From Heliocidaris erythrogramma (lineage: Eukaryota; Echinodermata; Echinoidea; Camarodonta; Echinometridae): a DNA stretch of 64,000 nt. Position 1 is the stretch's first letter, and each line of letters begins with the position of its first letter. The notes below the pieces were generated by a model. The model did not search any database. It was not told the DNA's origin and worked only from the letters and a program-made list of their open reading frames with translations. Location: positions 24,101,547-24,165,546 of the forward strand of contig CM046873.1 of the NCBI GenBank assembly GCA_025617745.1. Direction: 5' to 3'. Below, piece after piece: positions 54,530 to 64,000 of the stretch. A program made the translations under genes and the position numbers.

Positions 54530-55725
54530 TTGCTGATAAAATCTTGATTTATACCCATCTCGTATATTTTAATGCAAAACTACGTATGATAACAAGAGGG
54601 AATAGATTACATCTTTGAATATAAGCATATTTATATTATGAGGTTAATTCCCCTTTAAGCATATTTACATGTGACGTTAAAATGATCATACGTATGAGTG
54701 TGAAGAACCACTGCACTTTTCCAAAAATAGAGTGTGGGAAAACCTCTAGGTTTAATGCTACACCTGTACATCTTACCAAGGTATACCGGAAAAGAGACCT
54801 GATGGGCAAAACGATCGCTTTGCCCTCATCATATTAATATTTATTACTGTGGTACAAGTATATATTTTTGTTGTTGGGGTAAATTCTCGGTTTTTCCCAA
54901 ATCTGCTTCAAGGTACATCTAATAGAATCATTATATTACACATCTGTCATAATGTATCAGTGTTCTGCAGTCTGTTTACACTTTTTGGAAATACAGCTTA
55001 AATCACTCTCAAGAATAAAATGTCATTGGAAGATTGTGCCTCGGCTGCATTTTATGATGCAGACATTTTCTCTTTTTGCCCTCCAGTAAAACAAGTATCT
55101 AGAATTAAATCAACATTTAAAGATGATGTGCTCTCTGTTTTTTGGCCGTGTTGAACTGGCCAACTGATGACAATCCATTCAAGGAACTTTTACTTGTCTA
55201 AAAAACAACTCAAAGGAGCTCTACGTCAGGTTCGTTGTTTGCTCAAAATGCTTACAAATACAAATTAAAGAGAGGGGAACCCTTTAATATTTCTAGAGGA
55301 AACAGGGATGAGACTGCTTTCCATTATCGTGGCTTTTCCGAAATGTACAAAATATAACTTGACATGGTATATAGTTGTGCTTGTTTTAGGCCAATTCCTC
55401 GTTTCTGACTACTGTATGTTCCAAAATGGAAAATGCCAAGGTCACCCTAATACCGAATATGCAGAAGGGAAAAGTAACGGAGCGAAAGAGATCGAAGTTT
55501 GTACAGCGATAATGTGGTTAGTTTGCCATGCCGAAGATGTTTTTCTAAAGAAATGTCAGTAAAAAGCACAAAGCATTGTGATCATGAAGACGCGTATGCT
55601 AGCATTTTTATAGATTTCTTTTTAAAGGGAAATGTCATATTGATTGAGAAATGCTGGGAACTGGCTTGCAGAAGCAGAAATATAAGCATCACTATTTTTT
55701 TGAACTTGAGAATAAAATGTTTAGA
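54530..55725. other. No recognised gene
   Basis: Frame 55308-55562 has a hydrophobic stretch followed by several Cys, but no supporting context. Confidence 0.4.
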
Positions 55726-56291
55726 AATATGTATATATATATATATAAATATATATATATAATATGTATATTCACGAAAATGTCATATCTGTGGTTAACC
55801 TAGGGTCTCCTCTATTAAATGACACCAAAATATTAAACAATATTTTACGCTTGAGTGAGCAAAAGCCACTGTTGTGAAATAGTACATAAAACATTCTTCA
55901 CAGATGTTTGTTTTTGTTTTGACTGGTATTAGCCTAGTTGAGAGTCTTGAAAACACTTAACAATTTTATATTCTGATCATTAAAAGACGATTTATGAAAG
56001 AATAGGCTTTGTTCAATGTATGTGCTCATATATCCCATCAAAACCTTTATGGTTGAGTTAGCAAGCCAGATGAAATTAAACGACTCACCGGAAGTAACAT
56101 TTTGAAAGACTCAACAAAGTAGTTACTTGCTCACTCAAGACAGTATAAGATGTTGATGTGATGTGTAAAGATATACAGAGAACATAGCCCGTTATTTCAT
56201 AAATTGTCTTTTATTGATCAGAATATGGACATTCTTAAGCCATTACATAGCTCTCAGCTAGGCTGATACCAGCCAGAGCTATTAACAATTC

Positions 56292-57093
56292 CCCTGATAG
56301 CAGAAAGTGGTAAAAATGACGTGATATTTACGTCGTGGTTTTCGTCTTTTTTACGTCCTGTAATTACGTCAATAAGACGACAACTTGCACCAACGCAAGA
56401 CGTCAAGAGGACGTCTTATTTTGACGTCATCTGTACACTGTAAAAACTGAAGTGCTGTATATAGCACTTTTTGAGGGCATGCATAGGGACTGCACTCAGA
56501 GTGCTATTGAATGCACACAGCGTGCTATTTCAGCACTTTCACGGGAGCTGGACCGGCTCCTTAAACTGCTAAACATTCATTAAAAAAATGATTTGGGCGA
56601 GCTTCGAACCAGGGTCCGCTGATCGAGAATTGCTGGCATTACCGCTAGACTAACTCACATTGTACGATTTAGAGCAGATCATATTGTTACATAGTGAATT
56701 TACGACACCACATAGTTCATGTTATCTACTTGACTCCCATGACTAAACTGGATTGCAAGAAGTATTCGTTAGTCCATCGGTAACGTCAGCGCCTCTCAAT
56801 CAGCGGAACCTGGTTCTAGGCTCGGCACGGTCACATATTTTTTTTGCTGGTAAATTAGCACACTACAAGTGCTATAAACATCATTTCAGGTGCAGTCACT
56901 TTACATGCCCCTAAAAGTAGTACTTTAGTTTTTACAGTGTACAAGACGTAGAGATGACGTCAAAATAAGACGTCCTCTTGACGTCTTGCGTTGGTGCAAG
57001 TTGTCGTCTTATTGACGTAATTACAGGACGTAAAAAAGACGAAAACCACGACGTAAATATCACTTCATTTTTTAACACTTTCTGCTATCAGGG
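56292..57093. mobile_element. Middle palindromic element (P2), GACGTC-rich arms of about 150 bp
   Basis: Starts CCCTGATAGCAGAAAGTG and ends CACTTTCTGCTATCAGGG. The arms are rich in ACGTC/GACGT words (TTTACGTCGTGGTTTTCGTC; GACGTCAAGAGGACGTCTTA) and nearly perfect reverse complements. The loop is occupied by P3. Confidence 0.85.
56437..56938. mobile_element. Inner palindromic element (P3) with tRNA-like sequence in each arm
   Basis: ACTGTAAAAACTGAAGTGCT at the left and AGTACTTTAGTTTTTACAGT at the right, bounded by GTAC on both sides. The left arm has a minus-strand tRNA-like (TTAGTCTAGCGGTAATG, CTGGTTCGAAGCTCG; 56586-56660), the right arm a plus-strand one (CCATCGGTAACGTCAGCG, CTGGTTCTAGGCTCG; 56770-56826). 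Confidence 0.7.
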
Positions 57094-57189
57094 TCTTGTC
57101 AAGACTGGATTTTGCACCTTTCGGTAAATTGGCTTTAACTCTCTCAAGCGTAAGTTATTTTGGTGTCATTTGATAGATCCTAAACTATA

Positions 57190-57277
57190 CACAGGTATGA
57201 ACATTTCCTAACAATATTTGGAAACATTTATTTGGGGAGAATTTTTCCAACTGTTAACAATCTTATGCGACGTACTG

Positions 57278-57325
<48 letters not shown>

Positions 57326-58265
57326 ATAGAATAGAATAGAATACGTTGTGTGATATTCCCTGTTACCACTTTTGCCCACATAATATGTCACACAGGGTAA
57401 ACACAGTGTTCATACGTAGTCAACATTAGGAAAATGTTCCAGTTCCTTCTGTGACCACGCTGTGGTGCTTATATACATTCTGTGCCATTCCCTGCTACCA
57501 CAGTGCCCCACACTCCACGACATATAATGAACACAGTGTTTTTACATGGACAACACTATTCCTTTCTGTAGCCACGGCTGCTCAGTATGGCTTGTACCCT
57601 AATTGACTTTTTTTGTGTCACGACAATTTGTCACATAGTCGACACTGTGGAATTGTTCTAAATCCTAGGCATGTGCTCACACTGTAGGGCAATCACTCAA
57701 TTTCTTTCTTTCTTACTACAGTGTATCACCGAGGTTGAACACAGTGCTTCTGCATAATCAGCAGTGTGAGAGTTTTCAAAATTCTTCCTGTGGTCACTCT
57801 CTTTAATACTGTATTCTTTTTGATCAAGATTGATTGCCAAGTTAATATAAGTACGCCATCTTGATTGGATGAAAATCAAGTTTGGATACTTTTAAAAGTT
57901 ACTTTTAATGCAAGAGGACCCAAATTTCATAATTTTTTTCATTTTAAATTTTGATCCTTACCTATTCAAATTTCCTGAGATTTTGACTTATCCATGGGAT
58001 TTTTGTTCAGTTTTACGTCCTTTATTAAATCATAACCTTTCAAAATAAATAAAAAAAAAAACCATGCCACGTGAATGTCAACGTAATTGTAAATAATGGT
58101 TGTGTCAATAGTTTTGCTTTGCCAATAAATCAACTCATTTAAGACGGTAGCAATTTTGCTTTCATGCTTGTCGATTCCACTTCGCTGGCCACTCTCATTT
58201 TACAATTCTATCTCTTCGTTAACCCTTTGTTGATATATGGTGGTAGTTATAATTGGTGCAAGAGC
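57190..58265. other. No gene; (GA)n at 57291-57320
   Basis: TATATATATATATAGAGAGA microsatellite, then sequence with recurring CACAGTG/ACACAGTGTT words (57390-57770) spaced 60-120 bp. Confidence 0.5.
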
Positions 58266-58275
58266 AGGGTAGGAC

Positions 58276-58276
<1 letters not shown>

Positions 58277-58307
<31 letters not shown>
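58277..58307. repeat. C homopolymer, 31 nt
   Basis: Uninterrupted C-run followed by ACACACAAAAC. Confidence 0.95.
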
Positions 58308-58633
58308 ACACACAAAACAAACAGACAAGAGGCCCGTTGGCAATCATTTGTCCCTTCAATCAAGCAGGGATTATGTTTGTGTTTTGGGGGCTGGAGAAAA
58401 TGTATAAAATGTATACAATGAACATTTCTAAATTTAGCATGTCTGAACTAATCTATAGTTGGAAAGGTTACTCTGCATGTATAAATTTAACCCTTAACAT
58501 TTGAATGATCAAGACGAAAGGGCTGACGAAGACTTCAGTTTACTTGACATTTTCCCTATCGGCATAGCCTGTAACATTATCTGGGTTACACTATTGATTA
58601 TTTTGATCTCCTTTTGACGAAGGAATTTTCTTG

Positions 58634-58927
58634 CTTAAAGGGATACTCCACCGCAGATTGTGGACGTTTTAATGCCGCGAGAGGGCACCGTGATCGTTAC
58701 CGGATCATGCCGTTGCCCCGCGAGGCGCAAACCTCGGATAGACTGGAACATGCACGCTCCGCCTGAGCTCGAGCTCTCGTGCGAGATTCGGTCTGCTTCG
58801 TGCAGGCGAAATGTAATCCCACTTAGTCCAACGGACGCGTTCGACGCACAAACTTTGTGTACGAGTGAATGGGGCTTACGCAATCCTGAGTTTCCCGACG
58901 GCCGCCCGGTTGCGTATCCCCTTAAAG
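58634..58927. mobile_element. GC/CpG-rich insert with short inverted ends
   Basis: CTTAAAGGGATAC at 58634-58646 and GTATCCCCTTAAAG at 58914-58927 are inverted. The roughly 270-bp interior is strikingly CpG-rich (CCGCGAGGCGC, CGACGGCCGCCCGG) compared with the AT-rich flanks and is open on both strands over 80-90 codons, probably because stops are rare in GC-rich DNA. A MITE-like element or captured CpG island. Confidence 0.5.
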
Positions 58928-58929
58928 TC

Positions 58930-60200
58930 TATTAGCCTGTAATAAAGGCGCTTGTCTCAGCCCTCTCTGACAAGCAAAACAAAAAAAAAAAAGGAAAAGA
59001 AAGGAAATAAAAATTATAGTAATAAAATTGCAAGAGAATGTCAATGGTTTATCACCTTTTTTCGGGTGTGTTTTTCTACTACAAGGAAGACAGTTTTCAG
59101 AGTTTGAGATATTAGTTTTTGGCATAATAAAAGACCACAAAACGTGAAGGAAATTTTGTATTGCCCCCCCCCCCCGACCGGGTTTCCGCCCATGGCTGCT
59201 CGCATTCACTGAAAATTACATGTGAGATTTCTACCATCACTTCGAACGGCGTATCGCTGCAGCCATATGCGACTTGATAAACCTTTTATACCCCATGAGT
59301 GCCATTTGGCACAATGGCGGTCGTGTAACAGATGCATATCGGCACAATAATAGGAACCAATTATAAAGAAGATTTCTACTGAGCTACCTGATAATCCCTT
59401 GATCACCTGTATGTAGACCTACTAAACTTATACTGGAAATTATTAAATAAACTTGAAAACGTTGCTTAAAAAAAAAAAAAGCATTGAGAAATACACTTGG
59501 GTACAGGCATGTTATTTGAGTGGCACCTAAAGGGTTAAAAGTTGAGAATATGAAATTTTGAATGCTTTTACACGATTTCATTTTGACCGCTTTTAGTACA
59601 ATGCCGAACTGCAAACTACTGCATAGCATCCTGTAACCACTTCAGGAAAGAAATATGCGTTAAGAATTGTAAGGTATATGTTGATCGGTTGTAGCTATAA
59701 ACTTAATACGCGGACGATTTCACGACGTTTGATCTGGCGACAATGTGGTCAGTGTATCACACCAATTTCTACCCTCCAACTCAATAACGAAACACAATCT
59801 TAATCAAAACCCCTACCTCTGTCTATGAGTATATTAAACTCTGACAAATTTTCGCAGAAGCAAATATTCGATGGGTCAACACAAACTTCACTGTGGCCCA
59901 AAAAGTTAGAATAAAATATTCTTTACTAGTTTTTATGAAATTATGAAATGATTATGACAATGTGATTAACTCTTGATGTATAAAGTATATATGTTATCAA
60001 ATATTTATTGAATAATCTCTTCCGAACATATCACAATACAAATTCACTTCAACAACCTTTACATGGACAGGATTGTTCAGTATTACTCCTTTAGGTGTCA
60101 CCGGCTTACCGTGTCACCTAGTCACTAATATCGCGTTCGGCCACAAGTGATCAGTGCGTTCAGAGGTCGCGACATGTCGTGGAATACTATGCACAAGCTT
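58930..60200. other. No gene seen
   Basis: AT-rich with A-runs (58979, 59467) and a C-run (59165). Short frames only. Confidence 0.5.
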
Positions 60201-60239
60201 GTTGATATTGCCAGTGGGGAGAGCTCCCCAATTTTCGGT

Positions 60240-60885
60240 CAGGGCTTTGTTAACTTCTGCAGATTTTTAAAGGAATACTGTTCCTCTCAATGAATGCTCC
60301 CTCTAAGGCATCCCAGGGAAGTTCGAAATGGTTCCTATCAAGGGAGCAAGCAGGTCCTGACATCTTCGGCATCCCGTCTGCCTCAAGAAATTTCCTCACT
60401 GCAGCTGTTCCATGAGCTCTAGCTTTGTCTTGCAGCTGAAAGTTGTTCACACTCACCCTTCTTGCGTGTGGGAGGCAATGGCTCTCCCGAATGTCCCGGT
60501 ACAAGACGGCATTGACGTTTCCATCCGGGCACTACCACTGGCGTTTTTCCTCGGAATGAACTCTGGCCCATACCACCAGTGAGCCGCCACCGCCTTGAGT
60601 TGTTTCATAGATGCAGACGTCGACGATGTAATCGCCGCACCCTGTGCCTTTCAGTTGGACGGTCAAGGATACAGTTGCTTGCATTGTAAGGATGACATGT
60701 TGCCTGAGCCCACACTTTATTCTTCTGTGCCCTCGAGCCCAGCGAAGTGGAGTAAATCTGTGTGGAACAGTCAGGCATGGACACTTGGCCATTCCTCTTG
60801 CTCGCTAACCATATTAAAGCAATCCCCACTTGAAAGTTTGGCTGCAAACGTTTATTCCATGGTGTCCTCTCCATAATCGTCGAAG
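60240..60885 (-). pseudogene. Tc1-like transposase, degraded DDE domain
   Basis: Minus-strand frames: RFTPLRWARGHRRIK (60792 on), GGGGSLVVWARVHSEEK, then YRDIRESHCLPHARR and VNNFQLQDKARAHGTAAVRK and SGPACSLDRNHFELPWDALE (60504-60250). These correspond to the Tc1 blocks R..WA..H..W, GGGS.MVWG, F.QQDNARPHTA and P..SPDLNPIEH.WD.L, with key Asp and Pro residues altered. Two or more frameshifts. The N-terminal DNA-binding region is not recognisable and no terminal repeats were found. Confidence 0.7.
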
Positions 60886-61615
60886 GCTACTTAAGGCTGG
60901 TATTTTCCTGTTTCTACGGCACACATTCTGCAGTTGCTGATAATCTCATCTGGTAGTCAGTTATGGTAGTCCTGGAGATCATTGTGGCCTCAAATGCTTC
61001 CTCTCGATTACGTGTATGATTTTACAGACCGCCCTCTACGATGGTCCAATGAAATCAGCATATCAGCTTATTTGTGTCCGTCCTGTCGCAGGGCAAGCAC
61101 TTTCTTTCGGCGCAATGCCAATGGCGTCAGAAGGGGACATATCTTGGGAAATGTCTGTGCCAAATTTGGTTGAAAATCATTCATCCATCTCCGAAAACGT
61201 GGAATTTTTACAAACAGAATTATTGCAGGCAAATGGCATCACAGGAAATGCATTGTCTTTGATAGGCCTAAACCAAAGCGATGTTACGTAATGGAAAATT
61301 AGCATGAATTAATTTCACTACGTTTATGGGGTCTCATTATGTAATCATTACACCTGGTCATGAGTGATTAATAATTTGTTTAAATAGGAATAAACAGAGG
61401 AATATGTCTGAAAATAAGATTATTCCACCTATTTGGGCAACAGTGCATGTTTTAAGTGTGCCAGTCACCTAAAACAATAATTTATGAACGACTACAATGT
61501 GTAAAATCAACCTGACATTGTTTGGTTTATTAACTAGTAAGGAGTATGAAGAAAATCAAGGATAATTTATGGAACCTAGGACGGACTTGGGTTTCCATGC
61601 GCGCCCTATTCTATA

Positions 61616-62498
61616 CTGAACTACAAAAGAAACGTCGCACTTTTCAAATTGATATCTTTTACACATGATATTGGAATTTGATACGTAAAATCACATTTTA
61701 TGCTTTTTTAACATCACAGATATGGCATTGACCGTCCATAACACATCATCATAACAAAATGTGATTTCTGTGTAGGATTAAAACTCATATCCTTTCCGTG
61801 AACATGGTAGTGCACTCGAGTGCAGCTTTTTGAAAAGCATGATGCACATGCACATCCTCTATCCAGTGGGTTTAAAAGGGACCCAAAACCTTCATCCTGT
61901 CATTCGTTTCCTGAGCGCTGTTACCATGCCACGTCTGACTCGAAACCAGAAGGAACAAGCCATCGGACGTCTTCATGTTGGCCAACGTCCTAGAGTAATT
62001 GCCAACGACTTCAATGCAGCGTTCGGACAGTAGAGAGACTGCGGGAGCGATACAATGCAACCAACAGCACCAACGATCGTCAGCGCAGTGGTCGTCCCAG
62101 GGTGACAACAGCACGTCAAGATCGCCATCTTCACCGGGACCACTTGCAGGATCGCTTCCGCAGAGCAACAGAATCGGCTTTACAGACTATTGGCACACAC
62201 GACAGACCAATTTCTGCAGCAACTGTTCGTCGTCGGCTGAGAAGCTTCAACTTGTCTTGTCGGCGTCCTGCTCGGGGCCCTATCCTCACCGTTCGACATC
62301 GTCGGGAACGTCTCCTGTGGGCCCAACAACGTCAGAACTGGCGCTATCAACGACGAGAGTCGTTATTGCACATCTGTACTTGTTAATCAAAACAAAGCAA
62401 AACATTTTCTCAGTTTTCACTTTGAATAAAGAATATGTGTCATTGTAAATAAAACAGTTTCAAACACATACATGTGCGACGTTTCTTTTGTAGTTCAG
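61616..62498 (+). mobile_element. Tc1/mariner element with intact terminal repeats and deleted catalytic region
   Basis: CTGAACTACAAAAGAAACGT-CGCAC at the left and GTGCGACGTTTCTTTTGTAG-TTCAG at the right are exact inverted repeats of 25 bp, flanked by TA on both sides. The element is 883 bp, about half a full Tc1-like transposon, and holds the N-terminal part of a transposase. Confidence 0.9.
61926..62386 (+). pseudogene. Tc1-like transposase, N-terminal DNA-binding part only
   Basis: ATG at 61926 opens MPRLTRNQKEQAIGRLHVGQ. A one-base frame change at about 62027 moves the reading to TVERLRERYNATNSTNDRQR, then GRPRVTTARQDRHLHRDHLQ and RPISAATVRRRLRSFNLSCR, ending RHRRERLLWAQQRQNWR. This is the paired helix-turn-helix plus GRPR hook of Tc1-like transposases. 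Instead of the DDE catalytic domain it stops after about 12 unrelated codons at 62386, so the catalytic half is deleted. Confidence 0.8.
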
Positions 62499-62504
62499 TA
62501 TATG

Positions 62505-62919
62505 TGCGCGAATACTGGGTGAGTCGACTAGTCTTCTCACTAGTCGCTTGTTAATTGAAAGTGTATTTGAACTCGCAATATATCTTTATAGACAAAATAG
62601 AAGCAATATTTGAAGCTTAAATTTAAATACTCTATATAGTGACACCCCTAACGTGCGGAGCAAAATACTTTTTGGTGTTTGGTACCCTTTAAGTGTTGTT
62701 TATATTATTTTCCCCGACAGATGGGTCATAATGTAGCTATCCAATGAAGATAATATGAGCCCATAATAAGTGGAAATATATCTCCATGCATCTACATGGG
62801 TGAGGCCTCTTCCATAAAAAAAGCCTGTCCTTAAAACCAAGCTTTAAAAATCAAACGCAACTTAAATTTCACCATTTTGCCCCAAATAGCGGGGCTTTTT
62901 GTTTGTTTGTTGTTTTGTT

Positions 62920-62950
<31 letters not shown>

Positions 62951-63540
62951 AATAATGGGGGTAATAATCTTGACAGTGGAAAGAGATTAAAATAAAGAGA
63001 AAGGAAGTGTATAACCGTGTGTGTTTGTCTTTACTCTCTCATCTTTCTCACCTTAACATTTTCTTATTCTCTTTTCATCGCTGTATCTCTCTCCTTCTTT
63101 CCTTTCCCTCTCCTTCATTCCTTACTGTTTTCTTCCTCTTTCTCGCCTTGTTCTCGCCCCCGCTCCATTTCTCACTCTCTTAATTCATGTATCCAAACAT
63201 ATTATGGATTTTAAACAGGATTTCTATCAAACATAGAACATAATCTTCCTTTTTTTTCATGACTGTGAATCTTTGTTTCATGAATATATCATTTCAGTCT
63301 CTTTTGTTACCACAGCAACGGACCTAAGTGAAATTAAGCTCGGCGCATCAGTCCTCCGTTTCTTTATAGTAGTCATGTCGATTATTACTTCATGAAAATG
63401 ATTTGTCATCTTAATGAACATCATGTTTTAATAAGTCTCTCCACATCATCATCACTCAGCGTAGCGTGTCTGACATTTTGCGAATGGTAATGAAGACCAG
63501 TGGGGTATCCAGAACCGGTTAGAGCCAGCCTCCCCACATC
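62505..63540. other. No gene; (GT)n at 62927-62950
   Basis: GTGTGTGTGTGTGTGTGTGT and CT-rich stretches near 63030-63180. No coding evidence. Confidence 0.5.
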
Positions 63541-63549
63541 AAGTTTGAA

Positions 63550-63660
63550 TCCCCCCCCCCCCACCAAAAAAAAAAACACAAAAAAAACCCCCACAAAAAA
63601 CAACAACAACAAAACAACAACAAACAAACAAACCGACAACAACAAAAAAACCCACGCAAA
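63550..63660. repeat. C-run and (CAA)n low-complexity tract
   Basis: C-run at 63550-63562, then A-runs and ACAACAACAACAAAACAACA. Confidence 0.85.
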
Positions 63661-63899
63661 CATAAATTGCGCAGCCAAGGTATGTACGCACCCTCCCATC
63701 TTCGTCCAAGGAGGGTTTCGACCGTCCCCATGTTTATTAAGACCTGGGTACGCCTGCTGAATACTGATTTATCGGGGATTGGCCTGTAGGGCAATATGAT
63801 GTAGTGGTTGTACGGCACATTCTCTGGCTACAATTACTCCACATATTTTGCAATTTCCTACATTGAACCGAATTTCTCATTTCAGCCCTGGACCAAATA

Positions 63900-63970
63900 C
63901 TTTATTTAAAGCCCGGCTCGCACGAGCCTTCATTCGCTGACGTTAGGACCGAGTCAGCGACCGGTCTTGG
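63900..63970. repeat. Dispersed repeat with GGCTCGCACGAGCC hairpin
   Basis: CCCGGCTCGCACGAGCCTTC and CGCTGACGTTAGGACCGAG; related to 1205-1325 in rearranged orientation. Confidence 0.5.
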
Positions 63971-64000
63971 AAGAGGGATATCGTTTGATTATCTTTGTAA

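Larger units (their letters stand above)
55799..57184. mobile_element. Outer palindromic element (P1) with nested insertions
   Basis: Ends TAGGGTCTCCTCTATTAAAT-GACACCAAAATA and TATTTTGGTGTCATTTGATA-GATCCTAAA are inverted, and the match continues inward (TTTTACGCTTGAGTGAGC / CTCTCAAGCGTAAG). A second pair of inverted arms lies at 55925-56029 and 56161-56270 (GGTATTAGCCTAG, TTCTGATCATTAAAAGACG). The P2 element is inserted in the right part. Confidence 0.75.

Noticed and set aside
55308-55562. 84-codon frame with hydrophobic stretch and Cys, like a small secreted protein
   Set aside because: No signal-peptide placement at the N-terminus, no splice or promoter context, and no recognisable pattern; chance is more likely.
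60982-61291. Three overlapping plus-strand frames of 62-91 codons
   Set aside because: Adjacent to the transposase remnant, mutually exclusive frames, no family resemblance.

Overview
The window is animal nuclear DNA: AT-rich, intron-containing and crowded with transposon debris and simple repeats. A deuterostome, most likely an echinoderm and probably a sea urchin, fits best. The grounds are an Ank-ZU5-UPA gene with dozens of near-identical ankyrin repeats, dispersed tRNA-derived SINEs, a GACGGACGGAC/GGCGGAGGCAT dispersed repeat, many short palindromic MITEs, and degraded LINE and Tc1/mariner copies. The species assignment is inference.

The dominant gene runs on the minus strand from about 20.05 kb to beyond the left edge. 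A large ankyrin exon (20053 to 14331) is followed by a Ser-rich linker exon (13901 to 13705), a ZU5 exon (about 4556 to 4242), a ZU5-end/UPA-start exon (3538 to 3294) and a further UPA exon (1148 to 983). Splice sites and reading phases agree across most junctions. The ankyrin exon as presented is not one open frame. It looks like two length variants of the same array joined head to tail at about 16.31 kb, with a frame break at the join and a one-base deletion near 15.12 kb. The ZU5/UPA part carries an HFS tripeptide where FIIND/PIDD-type proteins self-cleave, and the linker carries a DSGxxS motif.

The only other convincing host gene is a small two-exon gene on the plus strand (23772-23946 and 24921-25117, 123 aa) that I do not recognise. 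Its intron holds two palindromic MITEs.

The rest is mobile-element territory. 4.9-5.2 kb has a transposase fragment. 8.9-11.6 kb is a direct 1.3 kb segmental duplication. 12.6-13.4 kb is a LINE 3' end. 20.8-21.3 kb is a foldback minisatellite. 29.4-32.8 kb (minus) and 32.9-34.0 kb (plus) are two LINE remnants lying 5' to 5', the first split by a 656-bp palindrome with a 14-bp target duplication. 34.3-35.1 kb is a terminal-inverted-repeat element holding a MITE. 38.1-38.4 kb is a MITE inside a SINE. 46.1-46.6 kb is an RTE-like LINE fragment. 53.9-54.5 kb is an inverted-repeat element. 55.8-57.2 kb is three nested palindromes. 60.2-60.9 kb is a Tc1-like transposase pseudogene, and 61.6-62.5 kb is a Tc1/mariner deletion derivative with intact ends. 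Long G or C homopolymers (up to G57) and purine/pyrimidine arrays are scattered from 40 to 58 kb.
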